In this document: positions 1 to 7,841 of the stretch, one piece after another
Numbering within the stretch: the first letter of the stretch is position 1
Layout of the letters: the number at the start of each line of letters is the position of its first letter
DNA from: Candidatus Kuenenia stuttgartensis
GTDB taxonomy: Bacteria > Planctomycetota > Planctomycetia > Pirellulales > UBA1268
Assembly (NCBI GenBank): GCA_945891385.1
Contig: CAMDDJ010000029.1
Location: 1 to 37,788 of the forward strand
Length of the DNA: 37,788 bases
Reading direction: 5' to 3'
The notes under the pieces: model-generated
The model's input: the letters and a program-made list of their open reading frames with translations, nothing else
Databases searched by the model: none
Told to the model about the DNA's origin: nothing
Program-made: the position numbers and the translations under genes

Positions 1-1383
1 AACCATGACGAGGGCCTCCCGTCCCCCTTCGGCCAGGATCCGCGGCAGCCGAGCAACGCGAGCGATCTTCCAGCCGAGCGACGCGGCCGCCGCGACGACG
101 AGGGCAAGGGCGGCCGCCGGTTCGTACCCCGTGAGCCAGCGATCGACCATCGCCTGCGCCACAATCAACGTGCCGCCGATCAGGAAGCCGCCGGCATAGT
201 CGGCTCCGATCGCCAGCCGCGTGAGCCGCGTGGGCCAGCCGGCCGTGTCGTCGAAGATCGGCCCATACAGCCCGACGCCGCTGGCAAAGAGGGCGAGCCC
301 GACCGCCGGCAGCCAGGCGACGCCGAAGCCGTGGCAGAGCATGAAAAACGCTGCGCTGCCTGCAGCGGCTACGGCCGTCGGCCAGACGGCATGCGGCGGA
401 AACCGGCGGGGCAGCATCCACGCCAGCGGCGTGGCGAGCAGCGTGGCCGCCTGAAACCAGAACACCCAGCAGATGCCGGCCAGGCCGAAGACTGCATACC
501 CGACGGCCAGCACCCGCTTCGCCGAATAGCGGCCCGGAAGGACGCGAATCCGCGGCACAGCCCGTTCGAGTTCGGCGACCTGGCGAGCCATCGCCGGCTC
601 GTCCTCGGGCCGAACTGCCGCGTCGATGAAGACCGTCCGAAGCGCCGGCATCTGCCGCAGGGCGGCGAGCATGCCGGGCGTGAACTCAAACTCCGGATAC
701 GTGTCGAGCGCGAGCGAGTGCAGCCGGGGCGAGCCCGCGGCGAGCGCGATCAGGTTTTCTTCGAGGTGCGGCCAGCCGATGCTGCAGGCTTCGAGCGCGG
801 GCAGCGGCGGCAGGAGGATTCCTGCCTTGAGGCCAGTGCCACGGAGTTCGAGGTGCTGGAGGCGGGTCAGCCGCGCGAGCGCGTCGCGGCCGTCTCGAGC
901 GAAGCCGTCGTCACCCACGACGTAGCACGTGCCGACGTACTGCAGCGACAGGAGCTCGAGCCGGGCGCGGTCGCCGATCCGCCGCCAGCCCACTTCCGAG
1001 AGCACGTCGGGCGCGGTCATCCAGAGCCGCTCGAGCGCCGGGAGCCGATCGAGGATGTCCCAGTGGCCGAGCCGTTCACTGCGATCCCTATCCGCCTCGA
1101 CGAGCGTGGAGCCTCCACCCGGAGCCGCCACGAACTGGCGTGTCCAGAGGGCGTGCCAGTCCGTGATCGTCGCCAGTTGGTCCTTGCGGATGTCGGCCCC
1201 GCCGTTGGGCGGCACCGTGGGGCCAGACACGATGGCGACGGGCGTCAGCGTGGCCGACGGCTGCATGACGTGCAGCACGAGTGAGAGGACCGGCCACAGA
1301 CCCCAGAACGCAAGCATGAGCCAGATCCACGGCCGCGCGAGGATGGCCAGGAGCACGAGCAGGAGCTGTCGCAGGGATGCCAT
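1..1383 (-). CDS. ABC-2-like membrane protein with a leucine-rich extracytoplasmic segment (partial, C-terminus cut by window edge)
   Basis: The frame is open from an ATG at 1383 to base 1 (461 codons, no stop), so the C-terminus lies outside the window. A GGAGGTG ribosome-binding site sits just before the ATG, and the ATPase gene ends only 4 bases upstream, so this is the third gene of a GntR-ATPase-membrane protein operon and probably the permease partner of the ATPase. Residues about 4-39 are hydrophobic (one or two membrane helices). Residues about 100-275 are soluble and carry repeated leucine patterns such as LTRLQHLELRGTGL and SPRLHSLALDTYPEF. From about residue 290 several strongly hydrophobic segments follow. 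The gene class is inferred from context; no permease motif is unmistakable. What it transports is unknown. Confidence 0.75.
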   Translation of the reverse strand, partial: MASLRQLLLVLLAILARPWIWLMLAFWGLWPVLSLVLHVMQPSATLTPVAIVSGPTVPPNGGADIRKDQLATITDWHALWTRQFVAAPGGGSTLVEADRDRSERLGHWDILDRLPALERLWMTAPDVLSEVGWRRIGDRARLELLSLQYVGTCYVVGDDGFARDGRDALARLTRLQHLELRGTGLKAGILLPPLPALEACSIGWPHLEENLIALAAGSPRLHSLALDTYPEFEFTPGMLAALRQMPALRTVFIDAAVRPEDEPAMARQVAELERAVPRIRVLPGRYSAKRVLAVGYAVFGLAGICWVFWFQAATLLATPLAWMLPRRFPPHAVWPTAVAAAGSAAFFMLCHGFGVAWLPAVGLALFASGVGLYGPIFDDTAGWPTRLTRLAIGADYAGGFLIGGTLIVAQAMVDRWLTGYEPAAALALVVAAAASLGWKIARVARLPRILAEGGREALVMV

Positions 1384-1387
1384 CGGA

Positions 1388-2305
1388 TCACCTCCCGACG
1401 GTGGCCGCGGCGGCCGACTCGGCATCGTGAAGCTCGAGGAAGATCTCTTCGAGGTTCAGGTCGTCCACCAGCACGTCGGCCGAGAACCGCTCGCGGATGC
1501 CGGCGAGGAGTGGCTCGCTCACCCCGTCGACCGTCACGATCGCCTGGCTGCCGCTCACGACCGACCGCAGCGTGCCCGGCAGGCGAAGGTCGCGGGGCAG
1601 ATCGGCCGGGGCCGTGATCCGCAGCCGCTTGATCCGGTCCTTGAGGGCGTCGATCTCGTCGTGAAACTCGAGCCGGCCGTCCCGCACGAGCGCCACGTGC
1701 GAGGCGATCCGCTCCAGATCAGAGGTGATGTGGGTCGAGAAGAGCACGGTGCCCACGCCGTCGGCGACGGTCTCGAGCACCGTCTCCAGAAACCACCGCC
1801 GGGCGACCGGATCGAGGCTCGCCACGGGCTCGTCGAGGATCAGCAGCTCCGGCCGGTGGCCGAGGGCCAAGACGAGGGCGAGTTTCTGCCGCTGGCCCAC
1901 CGAGAGCGGGCCGACGCGGTGGCCGAGCGGGAGATCCCACCGCCGCACGAGCTCCTCGCCCCAGGCCCGGTCCCAGCGGGAATAGAAGCTCGACACGTAG
2001 GCCACCGTCTGCCGCACCGTCAGCCAGGGATAGAGCGTCGCCTCCTGCGGCACGTAGCCGATCAGGGCCTTCTCCCGCGCGGCCAGCTGCCACGAATCGG
2101 TGCCGAGGAGGGCAGCCTCGCCGGCGTCGGGCCGAAGGAGCCCGAGCAGGCACTTGATGAGCGTGCTCTTCCCCGAGCCGTTGAGGCCCAAGAGGCCGAT
2201 CACCTGCCCGTGCGGCACCCGCAGGCTCACGCCATCGAGCACGGTTCGGAGGCCGAACCGCTTCACGAGGCCGGTGGTTTCGATCACGAAGGGCGATGCA
2301 TGCAC
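1388..2305 (-). CDS. ABC transporter ATP-binding protein (YtrB/CcmA-like)
   Basis: A 305-residue ABC ATPase that would drive an ABC-2 type exporter at the inner membrane. Visible motifs are Walker A GLNGSGKST (residues 40-48), Q-loop VPQE (85-88), signature LSVGQ (134-138), Walker B LLILDEP (154-160) and the H-loop STHI. The roughly 90 residues after the core are a C-terminal extension typical of ABC-2 drug/antibiotic-type ATPases. The chosen start is GTG at 2305, because GGAGGA lies about 8 bases upstream. It overlaps the end of the GntR gene by 22 bases, so translation is probably coupled. The same promoter as the repressor should drive it. Substrate cannot be read from the sequence. Confidence 0.9.
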   Translation of the reverse strand: MHASPFVIETTGLVKRFGLRTVLDGVSLRVPHGQVIGLLGLNGSGKSTLIKCLLGLLRPDAGEAALLGTDSWQLAAREKALIGYVPQEATLYPWLTVRQTVAYVSSFYSRWDRAWGEELVRRWDLPLGHRVGPLSVGQRQKLALVLALGHRPELLILDEPVASLDPVARRWFLETVLETVADGVGTVLFSTHITSDLERIASHVALVRDGRLEFHDEIDALKDRIKRLRITAPADLPRDLRLPGTLRSVVSGSQAIVTVDGVSEPLLAGIRERFSADVLVDDLNLEEIFLELHDAESAAAATVGR

Positions 2306-2697
2306 GACCGATGCTCCTCCAGGGATTCCCGCACCAGGGCCACGAGCTGGGTCGGCGTGAGGCCGATGTGGAGGGCGTGTGTGACCGCGCGATCGACGAG
2401 CGGCCGCACCTCCTCACGGCGATCGGCGAGCGACGCCGGCTCCTGCCGCTGGGCCACCACCATCCCGCGGCCGCGATCGCGGATGAGCACGCCGTCGGCC
2501 TCGAGCCGGCTCCAGGCCTTCGATACCGTCATCGGGTTGACGCCGAGCGCCGCGGCGACCTGCCGCACGCTCGGCACCAGGTCGCCCGGCCGGAGCCGAC
2601 CGCCAGCCACGAGCGTCTCCACCTGATCGACGAGCTGCCGGTAGATCGGCACTCCCGAAGAGGCGTGGACGACGAACAGCGGCTGGGAACGGGGCAT
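2284..2697 (-). CDS. GntR family transcriptional regulator, YtrA type
   Basis: A 137-residue regulator with a GntR winged helix-turn-helix at residues about 12-80 (PIYRQLVDQVETLVAGG, PSVRQVAAALGVNPMTVSKA, the wing ending in RDRGRGMVVA) and only a short C-terminal tail. That size is typical of the YtrA subfamily, which controls ABC transporter operons next to it. It is the first gene of the operon with the ATPase and the membrane protein. A palindrome, CTGTC-4-GACAG, overlaps the start point of its own promoter and is the obvious operator, so autorepression is likely. The inducer is unknown; cell-envelope stress is the usual signal in the family, but nothing here shows it. Confidence 0.9.
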   Translation of the reverse strand: MPRSQPLFVVHASSGVPIYRQLVDQVETLVAGGRLRPGDLVPSVRQVAAALGVNPMTVSKAWSRLEADGVLIRDRGRGMVVAQRQEPASLADRREEVRPLVDRAVTHALHIGLTPTQLVALVRESLEEHRSCMHRPS

Positions 2698-2719
2698 GGC
2701 GGATGACCGGGTTTGTCTG

Positions 2720-2733
2720 CTGTCTTATGACAG
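2720..2733. promoter_or_regulatory. Putative GntR operator palindrome
   Basis: CTGTCTTATGACAG is a perfect 5-bp inverted repeat around TTAT. It touches the last base of the -10 box and would cover the transcription start, so a bound repressor would block RNA polymerase. A YtrA-type regulator is encoded immediately downstream, which makes it the likely ligand. That the protein binds here is inferred. Confidence 0.5.
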
Positions 2734-2761
2734 TAATACACACGTGACAGGCGGACGTCAA
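2733..2761 (-). promoter_or_regulatory. Sigma-70-like promoter of the GntR-ABC operon
   Basis: Reading the minus strand, TTGACG (2761-2756) is followed after exactly 17 bases by TATTAC (2738-2733). The GntR ATG is at 2697, leaving an untranslated leader of about 30 bases. This is the best promoter match I see in the window. Confidence 0.65.
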
Positions 2762-2859
2762 CAGCTCGGCTCCCCTGAGGTTTTCATGGCGGCGTATGAT
2801 GGACGACCCGTCGGGTATGTTTGCGTTTCTTCCGCGAGGAGCGGGTCACTAGGACCACC

Positions 2860-4311
2860 ATGACAAGCATGACAAGCATGACCATCATGACCAGCACGAC
2901 ACGTACGAAGTGTTCCACAAGCTCGACCGTGTGGCCTCTCGCGGTATCGTTGTCCGTCGTGTTCGGTGCGATCTCCTGGCCGGTGACACCGGCCCGCGGC
3001 GAGGAGAACCTCCCTCCGCCTGGCTTCACCGCTCTCTTCAACGGCAAGAACCTGGCCGGCTTCTACGGCTGGGGAACCCGCGATCCTGGCGAGTTTCGGG
3101 CGATGTCGCCGGCCGAGCAGGAGGCTTACAAGCAGCGGAGCATCGAGGGGACCGATGCCGGCGACCATCTCCTGGCCCACTGGAAGGTCGACGGCGGGGA
3201 GCTCGTCAACGATGGCACCGGGCTGTACGCGACCACCGACCGCGACTTCGGCGACTTCGAGCTGTTTGTCGATTACAAGATCCTCCCCAAGGGCGACAGC
3301 GGCATCTACCTCCGAGGTCTGCCGCAGGTGCAGATCTGGGATTCCACCAACGAAGATGCCTTCAAGCATGGGGCCGACAAGGGATCGGGCGGCCTGTGGA
3401 ACAACGCCGCCGAGGGAAAGTTTCCGCTCGCCAAAGTCGATCGGCCGCTCGGCGAGTGGAACCGGCTTCACGTGACGATGATCGGCGAGCGGGTGACCGT
3501 GGAACTCAACGGAGCGGTCGTGGTGGACGACGCGCCGCTTGACAACTACTTCAGCCGCCGCCGTCAGCCGCCCAGCCCGGCTCCGAACGGTTTCTTTCCC
3601 GATCCGCCGCCTTCCCGGGGGCCGATTCAGCTCCAGACCCACGGGAGCGAGGTGCGGTGGCGAAACGTGTTCATTCGGGAGATTCCGCCGGAGGAGGCCA
3701 ATCGCTGGCTCGCCTCCCGAGACGCCGACGGATTCGTGGAACTGGTCAACGGCCGCGACCTCTCGAATTGGCAGGGGGCCGTGGACAGCTACGAGGTGCG
3801 GGACGGTGCGATCGTCTGCCGGCCGGGGCAGGGGGGCGACCTGCTCTCCCAGGATGAGTTTGAGAACGGCACGATCCGCCTGGAGTTTCGCCTGCCGGAG
3901 GCCGGCAATAACGGGATCGCGCTTCGCACACCCCTGGGGGGGCATTCTGCGGCCGACGGTCTGGAACTGCAGGTCATCGACACCGACGGCTACAACGCCC
4001 GGCTGGCGGCCAAGGGGCAAGCCCCGCTTCTGCCCTACCAGACCCACGGAAGCTTGTATTTCTGCGCGGGCGCCAAGCAGGGCCACCTGCGGCCCGCGGG
4101 TGAATGGAACTTTCAAGAGATCGACATCGACGGCCAGCGGATCCGGGTCACGCTCAACGGGACCAAGATCCTCGACCTCGACCTCGACGCCCTCGACCGC
4201 AACCAGATCGAGAAAGTGCCCGGCGGCCTCGATCGGCGTTCGGGCCTGATCGGCCTCGCCGGCCACAACGATCCGGTGGCCTTTCGCAGCTTCCGCGTGC
4301 GGAAGCGGTGA
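2860..4311 (+). CDS. Secreted protein with two DUF1080 (3-keto-disaccharide hydrolase-like) domains
   Basis: About 483 residues. An N-terminal hydrophobic stretch (residues about 24-40) after Arg/Lys and ending near PARG-EE looks like a signal peptide. Two concanavalin-like DUF1080 domains follow. Domain 1 (about 54-270) runs from GFTALFNGKNLAGFYGW through GDSGIYLRGLPQVQIWD to QLQTHGSEVRWRNVFIREI. Domain 2 (about 290-480) runs from GFVELVNGRDLSNWQG through GNNGIALRTP and LELQVIDTDGY to AFRSFRVRKR. DUF1080 is greatly expanded in planctomycetes and linked to polysaccharide/glycoside breakdown; the substrate is unknown. Start choice is uncertain: four in-frame ATGs lie 9 bases apart (2860, 2869, 2878, 2887). 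The first has AGGA five bases upstream and GAGGAG further up. It is followed 40 bases later by a metallophosphoesterase gene on the same strand. Confidence 0.88.
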   Translation: MTSMTSMTIMTSTTRTKCSTSSTVWPLAVSLSVVFGAISWPVTPARGEENLPPPGFTALFNGKNLAGFYGWGTRDPGEFRAMSPAEQEAYKQRSIEGTDAGDHLLAHWKVDGGELVNDGTGLYATTDRDFGDFELFVDYKILPKGDSGIYLRGLPQVQIWDSTNEDAFKHGADKGSGGLWNNAAEGKFPLAKVDRPLGEWNRLHVTMIGERVTVELNGAVVVDDAPLDNYFSRRRQPPSPAPNGFFPDPPPSRGPIQLQTHGSEVRWRNVFIREIPPEEANRWLASRDADGFVELVNGRDLSNWQGAVDSYEVRDGAIVCRPGQGGDLLSQDEFENGTIRLEFRLPEAGNNGIALRTPLGGHSAADGLELQVIDTDGYNARLAAKGQAPLLPYQTHGSLYFCAGAKQGHLRPAGEWNFQEIDIDGQRIRVTLNGTKILDLDLDALDRNQIEKVPGGLDRRSGLIGLAGHNDPVAFRSFRVRKR

Positions 4312-4351
4312 CGGTGAGGCACAAGCACACCCCCGTTCGTACAGGTGGTCT

Positions 4352-6250
4352 ATGGTCAGCATTCGTGTGATTTCGGCGGTCGTGGTCGTGGTGCTGGCCA
4401 GCATGGCCGCCGGTGTCGCCGACCAGCCGGTCGCCGATTGGCTGTTCGTCCCCGAATACGTTCTGGGAGGACGGGCCGCCAACCACCCCGGCCCCCGCGT
4501 GCCTCATCCGCAGGGTCACCATCCGTTGGTCGAGCTCGAGCCGACGGCGATCTTGTTCCAGGGGCGGCGGCCCACGCAGCGGTTGCTCCATCTGCTGCCA
4601 CCGGCTGCCATCCCCCGGGAGGGCTTCACCTACGAGATGTGGATCACCCACCACGTCAATCGTCCCGTGGCGGCGGTCGTCGCCGTCCGCGGCCGCGAGC
4701 CTGGCTCAGCGGTTCCCCTCACCCTCGGGTTTCAGGATTGGGAGTCGTTTTTCGTGCTGCGGGGCCGGGACGGGGCGGAACTCCAGCTCAAGAGCCGGAT
4801 GAAGGAATACGGCGGTTTCAAGCAGCGGTGGGTGCACCTCGTCGTCAGCTACGACGGGCACCATGCCATCATGCACGTCAACGGCGAGGAAGTGGCACGA
4901 GGGCATATGCACCACGACGAGATCGCGTGGCCGGATCCCGTCGAGTTGGAACTGGCGGCCTACATGGATGCCGAACCGGCGATGCAATGGGCCAATTTGG
5001 TCAACGCCGTTCGGATCCACGACCGGGTGTTGGACGTCGAGGAGATCGGCCGCCGCTTCGAGGAATTGAAGGCTCTCGTGCACGAAGGGCGGCTCTATCC
5101 CGGCCTGTTTCATTTTACGGCCGGACCTCAGCTCAACCTCACGACGACGACCTCGATCGATCTGACCTGGGAGGCCGATCGGCCGGCGACGGCCGTCGTG
5201 GAGTGGGGCGAGACCGCGGCCTTGGGGCAGAAGCTCCGGCTGGATCGGGAGCAGCGGCTGCACGAGGCCTCCCTGACGGGGCTGAAGCCGGGCACGCCCG
5301 CCTTCTATCGTGTGACGGCGACCGCCGGCAGCGACTCGATCGACAGCGGCCTGCTCACCTGCAAGACGGCGGTCGAGCCGGGCCAGCCGTTCCGCTTCGC
5401 CGTGATCGGCGACACCGAGTCGCGTCCGCACATCAACGACCGCCTCGCCAAGCGGATCTGGGCCGAGCGTCCCAACTTCGTGATCAATCTCGGCGACCTG
5501 ACCGACGCCGGCGAGGAAGCCCATCGCTACGAGTGGACGCACGAATATTTCGTGGGCCTCACGCAATTGCTCAGCCGGGTGCCGATGTTCGCCGTTCCTG
5601 GGAACGGTGAGAGCGATCTCCATTGGTACAGGCACTACCATCGTTATCCGGCCCCGGAGGGCTACTACGCCTTCCGCTTCGGCGATGCGGCCTTCTTCAT
5701 GCTCGACAGCAACCGCCGGGATCCGGAGTTTGCCGTCGGTGGCGTGCAGTACGAGTGGCTCGATCGTCAACTGGCCGAATGCGACGCGAAGTGGAAGTTC
5801 GTCTGCCACCACCATGCCACGTATACGGGCGAAGAGGACGACCACGGCGACAGCTGGAAGGAGGCGTCACACTTCGGCGATCCCCACGTTCGCCGGATCG
5901 TGCCGCTCTATGAGAAGCACCGGGTCGATATCGCCATGTTCGGCCACCTTCATCTCTACGAGCGGTCGCATCCCATCCGGGCGGGCAAGGTCGACGTCGA
6001 GTCGGGCACGGTCCACCTGCTCGCCGGCGGCGGCGGCGGGCATCTGGAGGACTTCGCCCCCACTCCAGCCTTCTTCAGCGCCAAGACCTATCCCGACCAC
6101 CACTATGTGACGATGGAGATCGTCGGCGACGTGCTGACGATGCGGATGCACGGTCTCGACGGTGGCATCCGCGATTCCTACTCGATCGAGAAGGGCATCC
6201 GACCGGCGGCGCTCAAGGTCACGCGTGAGCCGACGGTCGAAGCGAAGTAG
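4352..6250 (+). CDS. Secreted LamG-like / purple-acid-phosphatase-type metallophosphoesterase
   Basis: 632 residues with a signal peptide (about 1-24, VVVVVLASMAAGVADQ). A LamG/concanavalin-like domain spans about 55-235, containing RWVHLVVSYDGHHAIMHVNG. An FN3-like segment typical of purple acid phosphatases follows at about 250-340 (TTSIDLTWEADRPATAVVEWG). A calcineurin-like phosphoesterase domain then starts near 345: IGDTE, NLGDLTD (about 380), GNGESD (about 417), CHHHATY (about 486) and GHLHLYER (about 530). The metal-binding pattern is nearly complete, but the usual His of the GNH(D/E) motif is Gly here. It probably acts outside the cytoplasm on phosphomonoesters or related substrates. 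The start ATG follows AGGTGG. It lies just downstream of the DUF1080 gene and is likely cotranscribed. The cargo bound by the LamG-like part is unknown. Confidence 0.87.
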   Translation: MVSIRVISAVVVVVLASMAAGVADQPVADWLFVPEYVLGGRAANHPGPRVPHPQGHHPLVELEPTAILFQGRRPTQRLLHLLPPAAIPREGFTYEMWITHHVNRPVAAVVAVRGREPGSAVPLTLGFQDWESFFVLRGRDGAELQLKSRMKEYGGFKQRWVHLVVSYDGHHAIMHVNGEEVARGHMHHDEIAWPDPVELELAAYMDAEPAMQWANLVNAVRIHDRVLDVEEIGRRFEELKALVHEGRLYPGLFHFTAGPQLNLTTTTSIDLTWEADRPATAVVEWGETAALGQKLRLDREQRLHEASLTGLKPGTPAFYRVTATAGSDSIDSGLLTCKTAVEPGQPFRFAVIGDTESRPHINDRLAKRIWAERPNFVINLGDLTDAGEEAHRYEWTHEYFVGLTQLLSRVPMFAVPGNGESDLHWYRHYHRYPAPEGYYAFRFGDAAFFMLDSNRRDPEFAVGGVQYEWLDRQLAECDAKWKFVCHHHATYTGEEDDHGDSWKEASHFGDPHVRRIVPLYEKHRVDIAMFGHLHLYERSHPIRAGKVDVESGTVHLLAGGGGGHLEDFAPTPAFFSAKTYPDHHYVTMEIVGDVLTMRMHGLDGGIRDSYSIEKGIRPAALKVTREPTVEAK

Positions 6251-6267
6251 GCACACGCGACCGCATC

Positions 6268-6343
6268 GCGACTTTTGCCGCCCCCGAGCCGGTGAGCCAC
6301 GTTTGGCATCGGGCGAGGGGGTCGGCGAACGCTGGCGGAGCAT
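6268..6343 (-). repeat. Element A, rearranged copy, at convergent junction
   Basis: On the minus strand, 6290-6268 reads as the left half of element A (GGCTCGGGGGCGGCAAAAGT and following CGC). 6343-6312 matches its right half (ATGCTCCGCcAGCGTTCGCC and following GACCCCC, one mismatch). The order of the halves is swapped relative to the intact copies at 8930 and 17316, with 21 bases between them, as if the right end of one copy and the left end of a tandem neighbour had been kept. It fills the gap between the metallophosphoesterase (plus) and esterase (minus) genes. Confidence 0.8.
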
Positions 6344-6352
6344 GGCTGTGGG

Positions 6353-7180
6353 TCACGCCAGCCGCCGCGATTCCTGGTCGAGCCGTTCGAGCACGAACGC
6401 AACCACGTCGGGTGAGATGCGGTCGTAGTACTCGCGGGAGTGACCTCCCCCGAGGGGCTCGAGCCGGGCGACATGCGGGATGCCGAGGGCCACGAGTTTG
6501 CTCTGGAGCCGGGCCGAGCCGTCGTACCAGTGCTCGTCGGCCGGGTCACAGGCGAAGAACTGGTGTCGCGGCCAGTTGAGCGGATGGACGTGGAGGATCG
6601 CCGTGTCCTGCCGGGCCCGTTCGGCGTCGCCGTACAGCGAGTGGAGGGTGTCGTAGAGTTCACCTTCGGGTCGCAAGTGGGCGTCGCGGAGCGCGGTGTG
6701 GAAATCGATCGCCGGCGAGATCGCCGCCGCCACCGGGAAGACGGTCGGATGCCGGTAGGCCAGCCGCAGCGCCCCCTGGCCTCCCATGCTCGTGCCAATC
6801 AAGGCGATGCCAGGCGGCGCCACGCCGAAGCGTCGGCCCACCTCCGGCACCACCCGGTCGAGCACGTAACGCTCAGGGGTGGTCGTCGAATCGAAGCTCG
6901 GCACCACGCGATCGAGCCACCAGGAGCGGCCCGTTCGCGGCGCCACCACCGGCAGACGGGCGACCTCGATCGCGTCGCGGAGCACCGGCATCTCTTGAAG
7001 CCACCGCTCTCGAACGCCGTGCAAGTAGATGACGGCCCGGCCCGGGAGCGGGTCGCTCGGGGCGTAGATTTCGCAGGCATGGCCCGCCAGATCGGCCACG
7101 AGCCAACGCTCACGGGGAGGGGCAGCGGGAGGGGACGAGGGCGGGGAGGGCATGGAGTACGACACGGCCGGGTGATTCAT
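6353..7180 (-). CDS. Alpha/beta-hydrolase, putative esterase (esterase D / S-formylglutathione hydrolase-like)
   Basis: A 275-residue predicted cytoplasmic alpha/beta-hydrolase. The nucleophile elbow is GTSMGGQGALRLAYRHP (Ser about residue 132), followed by AAISPAIDF. The catalytic His is probably in LEPLGGGHSREYYD (about 245), and the oxyanion-side strand is VIYLHGVRERW. GxSMGG plus 'ISP' is typical of the esterase D group. That group includes S-formylglutathione hydrolases, but also feruloyl and acetyl esterases, and nothing here decides the substrate. Start: ATG at 7180, chosen because the encoded protein then begins just before the first conserved strand. A TAGAAT box sits only 8 bases upstream on the same strand, so the mRNA leader may be very short. 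It faces away from the phosphoribosyltransferase gene. Confidence 0.8.
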   Translation of the reverse strand: MNHPAVSYSMPSPPSSPPAAPPRERWLVADLAGHACEIYAPSDPLPGRAVIYLHGVRERWLQEMPVLRDAIEVARLPVVAPRTGRSWWLDRVVPSFDSTTTPERYVLDRVVPEVGRRFGVAPPGIALIGTSMGGQGALRLAYRHPTVFPVAAAISPAIDFHTALRDAHLRPEGELYDTLHSLYGDAERARQDTAILHVHPLNWPRHQFFACDPADEHWYDGSARLQSKLVALGIPHVARLEPLGGGHSREYYDRISPDVVAFVLERLDQESRRLA

Positions 7181-7283
7181 CGACGCTATTCTAGTGCTGC
7201 CGGCGGCCGGGGTATCCTGCACCGCAGCGGTGGTTGCCGCCCGACGCGGAACGAACGACACGACAGACGAGGGACTGTGCTCC

Positions 7284-7841
7284 ATGCGGGTGCTGCTGAC
7301 ATCGGAACAACTTGCCGCCGGCATCGAACGCCTTTCTCGCCAGGTCAGCGGCTCGGTCGGGGACCGTCCGCTGATCGTCGTCGGCGTGCTGACCGGCAGC
7401 ATCGTTCTCGTCGCCGATCTGATCCGCCGGCTCGAAGGGCCCGTCCAGGTGAGTATGGTCTGGGCGAGCAGCTATCGCGGCACCGCCACGCGACCCGGGG
7501 AACTCGAACTCAGGCTGGATCTGCTGCCGGACCTGTCTGGCTATGACGTCCTCCTCGTTGACGACATCTTTGACACCGGCCACACGCTCGAGGCCCTGCT
7601 CGACGAACTCCGGCGCCGGGGAGCCGCCTGCGTGCGGTCGCTCGTCTTGCTTCGCAAACAGGGGCGGGCCGAGGTGACGATCGAGCCCGACTATGTTGGC
7701 TTCGAGATCCCGGACGAGTTCGTCGTGGGCTACGGGCTCGATTTCGACGGGGTCTGGCGGCATCTGCCCTACCTCGCCGTACTCGAAGAGGAGGAGATCG
7801 CCGCGACCCGAGCCGCCCGCAATGCCCATGCCAATGGGTAG
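7284..7841 (+). CDS. hpt: Hypoxanthine(-guanine) phosphoribosyltransferase
   Basis: 185 residues, the usual length for the family. It salvages purine bases by joining hypoxanthine or guanine to PRPP in the cytoplasm. Motifs are VVGVLTGSIVLVADLIRRL (N-terminal loop with the cis-peptide region), VSMVWASSYRG (flexible-loop region), the PRPP-binding VLLVDDIFDTGHTL (about residues 88-101, with the paired acidic residues) and the base-contacting Lys region VLLRKQGRAEV followed by PDEFVVGYGLDF. The ATG at 7284 gives the normal N-terminus; upstream in-frame codons lack conservation-like features. The last bases overlap the start of the following glycosyltransferase gene, suggesting coupled translation. 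Confidence 0.9.
   Translation: MRVLLTSEQLAAGIERLSRQVSGSVGDRPLIVVGVLTGSIVLVADLIRRLEGPVQVSMVWASSYRGTATRPGELELRLDLLPDLSGYDVLLVDDIFDTGHTLEALLDELRRRGAACVRSLVLLRKQGRAEVTIEPDYVGFEIPDEFVVGYGLDFDGVWRHLPYLAVLEEEEIAATRAARNAHANG

Noticed and set aside
2758-4482. Minus-strand open frame of 574 codons
   Set aside because: It is antisense to the two-domain DUF1080 gene and has no family signature.
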